A stretch of 27,416 nt of DNA, taken from contig JH153479.1 of NCBI GenBank assembly GCA_000226015.1, forward strand, positions 18,133 to 45,548, given 5' to 3'. This DNA comes from Mnemiopsis leidyi. Its lineage: Eukaryota; Ctenophora; Tentaculata; Lobata; Bolinopsidae. A program made the position numbers and the translations under genes. The notes under the pieces were generated by a model. The model ran no database searches, was not told where the DNA came from, and saw nothing but the letters and a program-made list of their open reading frames with translations. Shown here piece by piece: positions 25,301-27,416 of the stretch. Positions within the stretch are counted from its first letter, which is position 1. Each line of letters begins with the position of its first letter.

Positions 25301-25957
25301 GCTTCCTTTACTGTGTGGCGCAATGTTTATCTATCGTGACCTATGGACGTCAGAATTTTTGGGGAGGGGTCATCATGTGATTGATCAATAAGAATACGAC
25401 CAATCAATTTCGAAAAACGCTGTCGCGTGATTAAGGAAATTTTTTACTCCTCCCCAAGAATTCGGACGTCCATAAATCATATTTGTTCAATGAAGTCGAC
25501 ATTTTGCCATGAAATAAATATTCAATCCACATGTGTTGTTATCTAGCGATCTCTTATTTAAACATCATCGGGATCCAGTTGAAATGCGTGATTGTAATCA
25601 GTAACTGGAGCCAAGTCTGTGTTTTCTAATCTAATCACATTCACCCACATTATGGGGTCTTATAATAATGCGATGGAATGTCGTCTTAAGAAAACTGCTC
25701 AACTTTTACTTAACTTTTACTCATTTTTTGTCCGAGCTTTTACTCTAAAATTAATCAACTCAAATCCAAGGTCTCACTCAAGTTTTACATAAGAATTTTT
25801 CATGCTTATTCTTATCCATCAGAGCTACCACGAGAGGGACGCCTTTATCGCAACTCAAGGTCCAAAACCAAACACAATCGGAGATTTCTGGAGAATGATA
25901 TTTGAGAAGGAGGTTTCTACAATCGTCATGTTAACACCTCTTGTTGATCGAGGCAGA
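1..25957 (+). CDS. Receptor-type protein tyrosine phosphatase, Ig/CCP/FN3 ectodomain, tandem PTP domains (partial at both ends)
   Basis: Single-pass membrane receptor whose cytoplasmic domain should hydrolyse phosphotyrosine. Exons (join): 1-202, 351-656, 844-1169, 1317-1622, 1787-1929, 3298-3439, 3702-3821, 4017-4178, 4681-4803, 5006-5073, 5295-5400, 6794-6896, 7295-7385, 7622-7727, 7862-7977, 8204-8399, 8597-8710, 9968-10083, 10203-10281, 10432-10540, 10700-10804, 10965-11038, 11264-11369, 11600-11682, 11869-12006, 12681-12777, 12996-13095, 13517-13613, 13824-14005, 14385-14517, 14854-14920, 15223-15389, 15912-16054, 16245-16310, 16882-16958, 17773-17865, 18395-18439, 19239-19320, 20234-20363, 20570-20643, 20996-21125, 21392-21516, 22626-22970, 23202-23348, 23455-23538, 24635-24818, 25218-25294, 25823-25957. 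Splice phases match throughout, except for indels in exons 1 and 3. Every domain boundary in the ectodomain is phase 1, typical of shuffled extracellular modules. The start codon, signal peptide and rest of D2 lie outside. No exact ortholog is recognised, so no symbol is given. Confidence 0.93.
351..656 (+). CDS. Exon 2: single-exon Ig-like domain
   Basis: A complete Ig-like domain in one symmetrical phase 1-1 exon of 306 nt (102 codons), with acceptor ctgttttcag and donor gtaagt. Visible landmarks are TISCVV (B-strand Cys), VAWEKPGG (C-strand Trp) and SVYTCVITS (F-strand YxC). The G-strand region runs into the next exon through a shared codon. It is nearly identical to exon 4 (1317-1622), 966 bp downstream, and the flanking introns are also similar, so the two arose by tandem duplication. 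The domain is extracellular, and adhesion or ligand binding is inferred from the fold only. Confidence 0.85.
844..1169 (+). CDS. Exon 3: single-exon Ig-like domain with a 1-bp frame break
   Basis: Ig-like domain with TLTCNI (B-strand Cys), VSWKDPSGG (C-strand Trp) and LTWTCAAK (F-strand Cys). Acceptor tttcag and donor gtaagt at 1170 are both good. The exon is 326 nt, one short of the 327 needed for phase 1-1, and the frame hits TGA at 1161-1163, just before the donor. The duplicate in exon 1 reads GTGGTCGTTAC where this copy reads GTGTTGTTAC, so one base is missing here. If real, the transcript containing this exon would be truncated. If an assembly error, the domain is intact. Confidence 0.8.
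1317..1622 (+). CDS. Exon 4: single-exon Ig-like domain (duplicate of exon 2)
   Basis: Symmetrical 306-nt phase 1-1 exon encoding an Ig-like domain with [14 protein letters not shown] and SVYTCVITS as the Cys, Trp and Cys landmarks. Acceptor tttcag ends at 1316 and donor gtaagt starts at 1623. It differs from exon 2 by a modest number of substitutions clustered in the middle (C'-D region), with no indels, so the open frame has been kept. It is part of the duplicated two-Ig block. Confidence 0.86.
1787..3439 (+). CDS. Exons 5-6: Ig-like domain split by a long GC-AG intron
   Basis: Exon 5 (1787-1929) carries SVTTCTVTE and TITWFVAG, and exon 6 (3298-3439) carries TTVTCRVAP, together giving the Cys-Trp-Cys pattern of an Ig-like domain. 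The donor of exon 5 is AAG followed by gcaagt, the consensus for a non-canonical GC-AG intron. Using it gives a phase-0 junction into exon 6, and reading through it meets TGA within three codons. Exon 6 ends at a gttggt donor in phase 1. The intron between them is 1368 nt. Confidence 0.8.
1930..3297 (+). other. Intron 5 (GC-AG), 1368 nt
   Basis: AT-rich sequence with no supported exon, RNA gene or clear repeat. A slightly GC-richer patch around 3000-3120 looks like old dispersed sequence, but I could not assign it to a family. Confidence 0.6.
3702..4178 (+). CDS. Exons 7-8: Ig-like domain
   Basis: Exons 3702-3821 and 4017-4178, both phase 1-1, together make one Ig-like domain. Landmarks are LTLSCKVDG (B-strand Cys), IEWLDSN (C-strand Trp) and TQYTCKIK (F-strand YxC). 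The splice between GAC AGC AAT G and GA GGG keeps the frame. The acceptor is tttctaacag and the final donor is gtaagt at 4179. A tetranucleotide CAGA/GACA microsatellite begins just after that donor, so the donor region is a likely place for length variation. Confidence 0.85.
4197..4378 (+). repeat. CAGA/GACA tetranucleotide microsatellite
   Basis: About 180 bp of (CAGA)n, nearly perfect from 4260 to 4347, with degenerate edges. It begins within 20 bases of the exon 8 donor at 4179. The long reading frames across it on both strands (poly CLSV and DRQT) are artefacts of the repeat. The rest of this intron, up to 4680, shows nothing else recognisable. Confidence 0.95.
4681..5400 (+). CDS. Exons 9-11: divergent Ig-like domain without the disulfide cysteines
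   Basis: Three exons (4681-4803, 5006-5073, 5295-5400) in phases 1-1, 1-0 and 0-1. The product keeps an Ig-type layout with the C-strand Trp (LAISWRKG) and an F-strand-like DETYKVTVS. Where the two disulfide cysteines should be there is Arg (LLARIL) and Val (YKV). Loss of both suggests the disulfide was dropped as a pair, not through random damage. The donor after exon 9 (gtgcgc) is weak, so that boundary is less certain. FN3 or another beta-sandwich is a possible alternative, but the position in the array favours Ig. Confidence 0.68.
5401..6793 (+). other. Intron 11, 1393 nt
   Basis: No exon supported. It contains a direct repeat of about 30 bp (CATAATTTGCT followed by GGGATTTTGGC) near 6388-6420 and 6455-6487. 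The short open frames here have no recognisable protein features. Confidence 0.55.
6794..7727 (+). CDS. Exons 12-14: Ig-like domain
   Basis: Exons 6794-6896, 7295-7385 and 7622-7727, with junction phases 2 then 0. Landmarks are AVLSCTVSN (B-strand Cys), SSSWALEG (C-strand Trp, whose TGG codon is split TG/G by the intron) and GVWTCSVSY (F-strand Cys). The stronger-looking gtaag four bases further on at exon 12 was not used because it would lead into TGA in exon 13. The final donor (gtaaaa at 7728) is phase 1. Confidence 0.82.
6897..7294 (+). other. Intron 12, 398 nt
   Basis: AT-rich intron between the two halves of a split Trp codon. Nothing else was recognised. Confidence 0.6.
7862..8399 (+). 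CDS. Exons 15-16: Ig-like domain, inner splice site uncertain
   Basis: Exon 15 starts at 7862 and encodes VTFTCVAR and YSW. Exon 16 (8204-8399) encodes a stretch ending in FSVTCTATY, which completes the Cys-Trp-Cys pattern. The inner donor is ambiguous. The strong gtatgt at 7974 gives phase 2, but every phase-2 acceptor I can find makes TGA or a later stop. A gtgggt donor at 7978 gives phase 0 and joins cleanly to cag|CAA at 8204, reading SWYQVF. I use 7977 as the exon end. The intron holds a tandem repeat of roughly 28 bp. Confidence 0.72.
7986..8122 (+). repeat. Minisatellite, about 28-29 bp unit, four to five copies
   Basis: Repeats of CAAGATCATGTGATCCGT start at 8010, 8039, 8067 and 8095, with a partial copy before them. 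The array lies directly after the exon 15 donor region, so the minisatellite nearly abuts a splice site. Confidence 0.85.
8597..10281 (+). CDS. Exons 17-19: Ig-like domain, interrupted by a SINE-bearing intron
   Basis: Exons 8597-8710 (1-1), 9968-10083 (1-0) and 10203-10281 (0-1). Landmarks are [17 protein letters not shown] and KKYTCKFHS. The N-linked sequons NAS and NSS lie in exon 18. The first intron (8711-9967) is 1257 nt and contains a tRNA-derived SINE in antisense. The donor of exon 18 (gttgct) is weak but gives a clean phase-0 junction to GACAAAAAG at 10203. Confidence 0.82.
8711..9967 (+). other. Intron 17, 1257 nt, containing a SINE
   Basis: AT-rich intron. Apart from the antisense tRNA-derived element at 8985-9260, no exon or other feature is supported. 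The short frames at 9150-9477 are shadows of the element and of AT-rich sequence. Confidence 0.6.
8985..9260 (-). mobile_element. tRNA-derived SINE (antisense to the gene)
   Basis: Read on the minus strand from 9260, the element starts with a tRNA-like head of about 76 nt (9259-9184). It has an A box TGGTGTAGTGG (9252-9242) and a B box GGTTCGATCCC (9209-9199), the RNA polymerase III promoter layout. A body of about 170 nt follows, then an A-rich tail with AAATAC/AAACAC repeats near 8985-9010. The 5' GGGTTGG and 3' CCAATCC could pair, but the arm lengths do not fit a functional tRNA. The family is unknown to me. Confidence 0.65.
10432..11038 (+). CDS. Exons 20-22: Ig-like domain, first Cys missing
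   Basis: Exons 10432-10540 (1-2), 10700-10804 (2-2) and 10965-11038 (2-1). The C strand reads TYQWYKND and the F strand KYRSCEV. The B-strand Cys is absent; the equivalent stretch reads NFSIKL. The acceptor of exon 21 sits in a 14-bp repeat present about three times, which creates cacag acceptors before 10672, 10686 and 10700; only the last is in frame. This is the most membrane-proximal Ig-like domain before the CCP block. Confidence 0.78.
10662..10704 (+). repeat. 14-bp repeat creating three acceptors
   Basis: ACTTATTTCACAGA-like units in tandem give cacag acceptors with exon starts at 10672, 10686 and 10700. Only 10700 keeps the frame; the other two would add 28 or 14 nt and shift it. Confidence 0.8.
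11264..11682 (+). CDS. Exons 23-24: CCP/sushi domain 1
   Basis: Exons 11264-11369 (1-2) and 11600-11682 (2-1). The product has four cysteines in complement-control-protein spacing: [21 protein letters not shown] and SNCE. The hydrophobic CxxGYxLxGS signature is formed across the splice (AAA GG joined to G TAT). CCP modules are extracellular disulfide-bonded beta domains that bind proteins or glycans in complement, adhesion and immune receptors. The in-frame acceptor is catcag at 11599; the better-looking cccag at 11559 would be out of phase with exon 23. Confidence 0.82.
11869..12777 (+). CDS. Exons 25-26: CCP/sushi domain 2
   Basis: Exons 11869-12006 (1-1) and 12681-12777 (1-2). Cysteines occur at AGCYVD, SIACKSGYVV, TQICQ and KQTCSLG, with CxSGY as the family signature. 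The domain is longer than usual between Cys1 and Cys2. The intron between the exons holds a 26-bp minisatellite that starts about 12 bases after the donor. The neighbouring CCP domains and the shared intron position after the CxxGY region support tandem origin. Confidence 0.82.
12019..12331 (+). repeat. 26-bp minisatellite, about 12 copies
   Basis: Unit TTTCTATTATCTTGTTATAG plus TCGGCG, nearly identical in the centre, with more diverged copies at the edges (first, tenth and last). It starts about 12 bases after the exon 25 donor, inside the CCP domain 2 intron. The remainder of the intron (12332-12680) shows only AT-rich sequence and a pyrimidine-rich tract before the acceptor. Confidence 0.95.
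12909..12950 (-). mobile_element. Terminal fragment of the same element family as 25344-25472
   Basis: TATGGATGTCAGAAACCTTG at 12909 and the following GGAGGAGTGAAAAATTTTC match the reverse complement of the right end of the element at 25344-25472, at roughly 80 percent over 40 bases. The match stops after that, so this is a solo end or a decayed copy. Confidence 0.6.
12996..13613 (+). CDS. Exons 27-28: CCP/sushi domain 3 (divergent)
   Basis: Exons 12996-13095 (2-0) and 13517-13613 (0-1). Cysteines are at GCKLED, DYTCKTN, SQMCAV and LSDCYG, again four in CCP order. The Gly-Tyr pair after Cys2 is missing, so this copy is more diverged than the other two. The first base of exon 27 completes a Gly codon begun at the end of exon 26, linking domains 2 and 3 with almost no spacer. 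Confidence 0.76.
13096..13516 (+). other. Intron 27, 421 nt
   Basis: AT-rich. The 11-bp direct repeat GGCCCCTAGTA (13228-13238 and 13314-13324) flanks about 75 bp of ATAGATATA-rich sequence. No exon is supported. Confidence 0.55.
13824..14517 (+). CDS. Exons 29-30: fibronectin type III domain
   Basis: Exons 13824-14005 (1-0) and 14385-14517 (0-1). The sequence has FN3-like strands: LTVEKPDEV at the start, SQYKCILTP in the C strand, [16 protein letters not shown] (the L-x-x-x-T-x-Y motif of the E-F region) and WQFTTKEPD at the G strand. Junction phase 0 at AAA|TGT is clean. FN3 domains in this position, between an Ig array and the membrane, are usual for RPTPs. The call rests on pattern only. 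Confidence 0.78.
14006..14384 (+). other. Intron 29, 379 nt
   Basis: Intron splitting the FN3 domain. A 19-nt segment at 14231-14249 is bracketed by ag and gt, but its inclusion would shift the frame. Nothing else was seen. Confidence 0.55.
14518..15222 (+). other. Introns 30 and 31 flanking short exon 31
   Basis: Two introns of 336 and 302 nt on either side of exon 14854-14920. AT-rich, with no repeat or RNA feature recognised. Confidence 0.5.
14854..16310 (+). CDS. Exons 31-34: membrane-proximal region with furin-type cleavage site
   Basis: Exons 14854-14920 (1-2), 15223-15389 (2-1), 15912-16054 (1-0) and 16245-16310 (0-0). It looks like the extended last FN3-type unit of RPTP ectodomains: [11 protein letters not shown], a basic run [10 protein letters not shown], then [16 protein letters not shown] and FVLAAQI before the helix. 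KRRKR|S fits a proprotein-convertase site. LAR-type and R2B RPTPs are cleaved by furin in this region into two non-covalently linked subunits, so similar processing is inferred here. A sequon (NNT) lies immediately before the membrane. Confidence 0.78.
15410..15490 (+). repeat. TATAC/GTATA-rich degenerate repeat
   Basis: Short direct and inverted copies of GTATACTG and AGTGTATAGT follow the exon 32 donor. A similar motif recurs at 19440-19600, so both may belong to one simple-sequence type. Confidence 0.6.
15509..15734. mobile_element. TIR element (MITE-like), about 226 bp, TA target site
   Basis: The left end TTGGACGTAATCATCACGGA and the reverse complement of the right end, TTGGACATATTTATCACGGA, match. 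The similarity continues to about 33 bp, ending in GCACG. TA dinucleotides flank both sides (15507-15508 and 15735-15736), as expected for Tc1/mariner-type target duplication. There is no coding capacity. An internal direct repeat, CCGTGAAAATAATGTTCGTG, occurs at about 15570 and 15685. Confidence 0.78.
16318..16740 (+). repeat. 15-bp minisatellite rich in CACGTG, about 28 copies
   Basis: Units of the form TCACGTGTTACAACA, TCAAGTGTTACAATA and TCACGTGTTAAAATA alternate without strict order. About 15 copies carry the palindrome CACGTG. Because the unit is a multiple of three, long open frames appear on both strands (for example 176 codons plus, 207 codons minus); these are repeat artefacts. The array starts within 10 bases of the exon 34 donor and lies just upstream of the transmembrane exon. 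Confidence 0.95.
16882..16958 (+). CDS. Exon 35: transmembrane helix
   Basis: A 77-nt exon (phase 0-2) encoding about 24 uninterrupted hydrophobic residues. It begins [10 protein letters not shown], continues [14 protein letters not shown], and is followed by Arg-Arg as a stop-transfer signal. This sets the topology: domains before it are extracellular, PTP domains after it cytoplasmic. The acceptor is gcttgcag at 16881 and the donor gtttgt at 16959. Minisatellites lie on both sides of it: a 15-bp CACGTG-rich array upstream and a 37-bp array downstream. Confidence 0.93.
16974..17277 (+). repeat. 37-bp minisatellite, eight copies
   Basis: Unit GATAATTTGTCAGTTTGCAC plus GTTAATCGTACTTACAT; copies of AATTTGTCAG recur every 37 bases from 16981. 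Early copies read TTTACAC and later ones TTTGCAC. It begins some 15-20 bases after the transmembrane exon donor. The rest of the intron, to 17772, contains a decoy acceptor at 17588 and AT-rich sequence. Confidence 0.95.
17773..18439 (+). CDS. Exons 36-37: cytoplasmic juxtamembrane linker
   Basis: Exons 17773-17865 (2-2) and 18395-18439 (2-2). The basic segment [11 protein letters not shown] directly after the membrane is followed by an acidic/polar stretch and then [11 protein letters not shown], which contains a PxxP motif that could bind an SH3 domain (inference). The linker joins phase 2 to the first PTP exon by completing a His codon (CA|T). Confidence 0.85.
17866..18394 (+). other. Intron 36, 529 nt
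   Basis: No exon, repeat or RNA gene recognised. The 70-codon frame at 17976 has no protein-like features. Confidence 0.55.
18440..18612 (+). repeat. Degenerate 19-20 bp repeat with nine CACGTG motifs
   Basis: Starting in the exon 37 donor region, CACGTG occurs nine times in about 170 bases, mostly as AAGCACGTGTYGTGTTATC-like units. Its unit differs from the 15-bp array at 16318, yet it shares the CACGTG core. The rest of the intron (18613-19238) shows nothing recognisable. Confidence 0.85.
19239..23538 (+). CDS. Exons 38-45: catalytic PTP domain D1
   Basis: Exons 19239-19320, 20234-20363, 20570-20643, 20996-21125, 21392-21516, 22626-22970, 23202-23348 and 23455-23538. Motifs in order: [24 protein letters not shown] (pTyr-loop region), [42 protein letters not shown] (WPD loop with the general-acid Asp), [12 protein letters not shown] (P-loop, nucleophilic Cys and Arg) and [12 protein letters not shown] (Q-loop). 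All catalytic residues are present, so D1 should be active as a Cys-based phosphatase. Two oddities: the pTyr-loop KNRY is KNRF, and exon 43 has a 54-bp in-frame repeat with several acceptors, so the true exon start may be 22842 instead of 22626. Confidence 0.94.
19321..20233 (+). repeat. Intron 38 with palindromic TATACATGTATA repeats (19440-19600)
   Basis: Several copies of ACTATACATGTATAGTGTGT make overlapping palindromes between about 19490 and 19590. The rest of the 913-nt intron is AT-rich with no supported exon. Confidence 0.7.
20644..20995 (+). other. Intron 40, 352 nt
   Basis: AT-rich intron inside D1. Nothing recognised beyond the acceptor cttcttcag. Confidence 0.6.
21126..21375 (+). 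repeat. TGTGTACAATG-rich and TCTACAATAACAATGTATAT repeats
   Basis: The intron after exon 41 begins with four or so copies of GTGTGTACAATG-like sequence (to about 21210). Three copies of TCTACAATAACAAT follow (21286-21375), separated by TATATA-rich spacers. Confidence 0.75.
21527..21675 (+). repeat. About 44-bp repeat containing the palindrome AATACAAATTTGTATT
   Basis: TTTGTATTTACTATA recurs at about 21529, 21561, 21605 and 21649. Three full copies include the 16-base palindrome. The rest of the 1109-nt intron (to 22625) has no exon that fits the PTP domain; a candidate near 21952-22032 was rejected. Confidence 0.8.
22626..22877 (+). repeat. 54-bp in-frame tandem repeat, four full units plus a partial
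   Basis: Unit GGAAACGAGCGAAGATTTGT plus TTACCACTTCCACTACTTAA plus TATTCCGTCTCCAG. Copies start at 22626 (diverged), 22680, 22734, 22788 and 22842 (which runs into the WPD-loop sequence). The two central copies are almost identical. The unit spans both a splice acceptor and coding sequence. Confidence 0.95.
22626..22970 (+). CDS. Exon 43 of D1 with repeated acceptor/strand unit before the WPD loop
   Basis: From the first acceptor (ttcttcag at 22625) the frame is open for 115 codons to the donor at 22971. It holds four units of 18 codons, typically [18 protein letters not shown], before the genuine [14 protein letters not shown] and WPDHGAP. Each unit ends in ctccag, so exon starts at 22626, 22680, 22734, 22788 and 22842 are all in phase 0. 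Using 22842 gives a 43-codon exon and a normal-length PTP domain (LIVER joined to GNERRC). Using 22626 adds 72 residues. The first acceptor has the best pyrimidine tract; the last gives the best protein. Confidence 0.8.
23539..24634 (+). other. Intron 45, 1096 nt
   Basis: It separates the last D1 exon from the first D2 exon. No exon, repeat or RNA gene was recognised; open frames on the minus strand (23653-24067) lack protein-like features. Confidence 0.55.
24635..25957 (+). CDS. Exons 46-48: N-terminal part of second PTP domain D2 (continues beyond window)
   Basis: Exons 24635-24818 (0-1), 25218-25294 (1-0) and 25823-25957 (0-0). Recognisable PTP motifs are [48 protein letters not shown] and [12 protein letters not shown]. 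These match D1 exons 39-41 in content and nearly in phase, as expected for the tandem PTP domains of RPTPs. D2 of most RPTPs is weakly active or inactive and regulatory. The WPD and P-loop exons are not in this window, so activity cannot be judged. No further D2 exon was found in 25958-27416. Confidence 0.92.
24819..25217 (+). other. Intron 46, 399 nt
   Basis: AT-rich with a short GC-richer patch around 25070-25150. The 84-98 codon frames on both strands here run from intron into exon 47 or are shadows. Nothing else seen. Confidence 0.55.
25344..25472. mobile_element. TIR element (MITE-like), 129 bp, TA target site
   Basis: The left end TGGACGTCAGAATTTTTGGG and the reverse complement of the right end, TGGACGTCCGAATTCTTGGG, match over about 24 bp, including the following GAGG. 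TA flanks both sides (25342-25343 and 25473-25474). It is a short non-coding foldback element. A related end fragment lies at 12909. It sits in the intron between the last two visible exons. Confidence 0.8.
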
Positions 25958-27261
25958 GTAAGTTTATTTACTTCTAGAAAAGTAAAGTGGAAGTAAAACT
26001 TTTGCATTTCGAGTTTTGCTTCTGGCCGCTTAAAGATATGCGAATTGGGGTTTTGTAGAAAATTCGGCATCAGTTCGGAATTTCGGTAAATTTCTACATT
26101 GCACAATAAGTTGATGGTCTAAACCATAAATTAAGTAAGTGGCAGTTGGTAAAGATGAGTGGACGGTGATCAAGAATTAAAATTCTTTCTGTTGCTTAAA
26201 ATGCAATTCAAATTTGAAATCTTTGATATTGCAATTCGTCAATATCAAAAAATTAATTTGTGAATTCACAACCATTGCAACGTAATTTCACATCATCTAG
26301 AAGCTGTTAGAATCTCAGAGACTTTTATCAGGATTTTAGATTTGGGTGAAGGGACCCATGCTCTTGATGTGAGCGGTGGAGGTGGTCCTAATCCCACCCC
26401 ATCCTGTATTTGTTTGGATGTTGTTGAGAATTTTATCTTTTTCACATCAATAGCTCGGTCTAGTCATTGACTACTTCATCATGTATTTAGTTAGTTAGTC
26501 AAAAGTTATCTCTTTTGTCACTAATCGCCAAACATCTGCTGCGTATCCACCAATTTTAAATCCCTAATTGTCTCAGCCGCTGCAATATGAATGTAATATT
26601 TCTTTGTGCCAAAATATAAATGGTCACATGTTGAAACCTGATTCTTGGATTAATGTGCCATCGTCAGGTTCCTCAAGCTGTAAACGTTTCACTTACCACA
26701 GTTTCTTAAATCCCACATTTTCTCCTCACATGACCTAAAATATGTATGGAACAAAGAACTTAGTTCTTATGTGACATCAATCACGGGCAGGATTTTAAAA
26801 TCAATAAGTCACTTAATTTTACCTGGCCTTATGATAAAAATGATTTCACCCTCGTCAAGCGTGGTCTGTGTCCAGGATAAGGACAACCAGCCCATATCTT
26901 CAACCCCTTATCTCCCCTCCTCAACGTCCTGTCACAAGGCTAAGGAGTAAGGACAATTCGGCCCCGATTCCAGTCGTCCTGCTCCAGAACATCGTGCCCA
27001 AGAACATCTTGCACCACAGATGTTACCCCAGCGAACATGACCCTAACCCTCACCCTAACGAAGTCACTTGGGACACAACTGGGGCACGATGTTCTGGGCC
27101 CTGGGGCAGGACGTCTGCCAACACTTGGCACCACGTAATGCCCTTTTGGCTTTGGTTAAGGAAAACCTGGCCCATATCATTAATCCATCATCTCCCCTCA
27201 CCAATTGTATGCAACCACTAACCAGGCTAAGGGCCTCCTTGTCCTCTTAAACGCCTCTGAA
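25958..27261 (+). other. Start of the intron after exon 48; GC-rich repetitive right part
   Basis: From 25958 to about 26860 the sequence is AT-rich with no D2 exon. From 26868 it becomes GC-rich and holds an inverted repeat (26984-26999 with 27082-27097) and two diverged copies of a GCCCATATC...TCTCCCC...AGGCTAAGG block (about 26890-26945 and 27168-27230). Open frames on both strands here look like repeat artefacts. Confidence 0.55.
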
Positions 27262-27416
27262 ACGTCCCCTTACCTTGACCTCCCAGGAGCTCCCTGACCC
27301 TGACCCTCCCCAGGAGCCCCCTTACCCCCTGACCTCCCCAGGAGCCCCCTCAACCCCTCACCTCCTCAGGAGCCCCCTTACCCTGACCTCCCCCTGAGCC
27401 CCCTTCACCCCTGAGA
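27262..27416 (+). repeat. GC-rich 27-28 bp tandem array running off the window end
   Basis: Unit TGACCTCCCCAGGAGCCCCC plus TTACCCC; the core AGGAGC recurs at 27285, 27312, 27340 and 27368, then TGAGCC near 27395. It is strongly pyrimidine-rich on this strand and much richer in GC than the rest of the gene. The full length is unknown because the window ends inside it. Confidence 0.9.

Noticed and set aside
27041..27060. Telomere-like CCCTAACCCTCACCCTAAC
   Set aside because: Only about three imperfect units inside a GC-rich repetitive segment; too short to support a telomeric origin.
27262..27416. CRISPR array at the window end
   Set aside because: The units are contiguous degenerate tandem repeats without spacers, and the locus is an animal gene.

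Overview
The window is animal nuclear DNA. It has multi-exon gene structure with GT-AG introns, extracellular domains bounded by phase-1 introns, a tRNA-derived SINE, short terminal-inverted-repeat elements and many minisatellites. The introns are AT-rich and dense in repeats. The protein domains point to an invertebrate. I lean towards a non-vertebrate marine animal, possibly a cnidarian or similar, but the sequence alone does not settle the taxon.

Nearly all of the window is one plus-strand gene, cut at both ends: a receptor-type protein tyrosine phosphatase (RPTP). I could place 48 exons (positions 1-25957, about 6.3 kb of coding sequence) by chaining splice sites so that the phases match. 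In order they encode: Ig-like domains (exons 1-22; 11 recognisable, the first partial), three CCP/sushi domains with complete cysteine sets (exons 23-28), a fibronectin type III domain (exons 29-30), a membrane-proximal region with a KRRKR furin-type site (exons 31-34), a transmembrane helix (exon 35), a juxtamembrane linker (exons 36-37), a catalytic PTP domain D1 with WPDHG and [10 protein letters not shown] motifs (exons 38-45), and the first part of a second PTP domain D2 (exons 46-48). The D2 active site lies beyond the window, and so do the promoter and signal peptide.

The likely mode of action is that the Ig/CCP ectodomain binds an extracellular or cell-surface ligand and the D1 phosphatase dephosphorylates phosphotyrosine inside the cell. 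CCP domains combined with a long Ig array in an RPTP is an architecture I do not know from vertebrate RPTPs, so it is the best candidate for something undescribed.

Other notable features: a recent tandem duplication of a two-Ig block at the left end, with single-base frame breaks in one exon of each copy; a 54-bp in-frame repeat that copies the splice acceptor and the strand just before the WPD loop, giving five in-phase acceptors for one exon; two separate CACGTG-rich minisatellites in introns either side of the transmembrane and juxtamembrane exons; two TIR elements with TA target sites plus a fragment of one of them; and a GC-rich tandem array running off the right edge. No convincing second gene was found on either strand.
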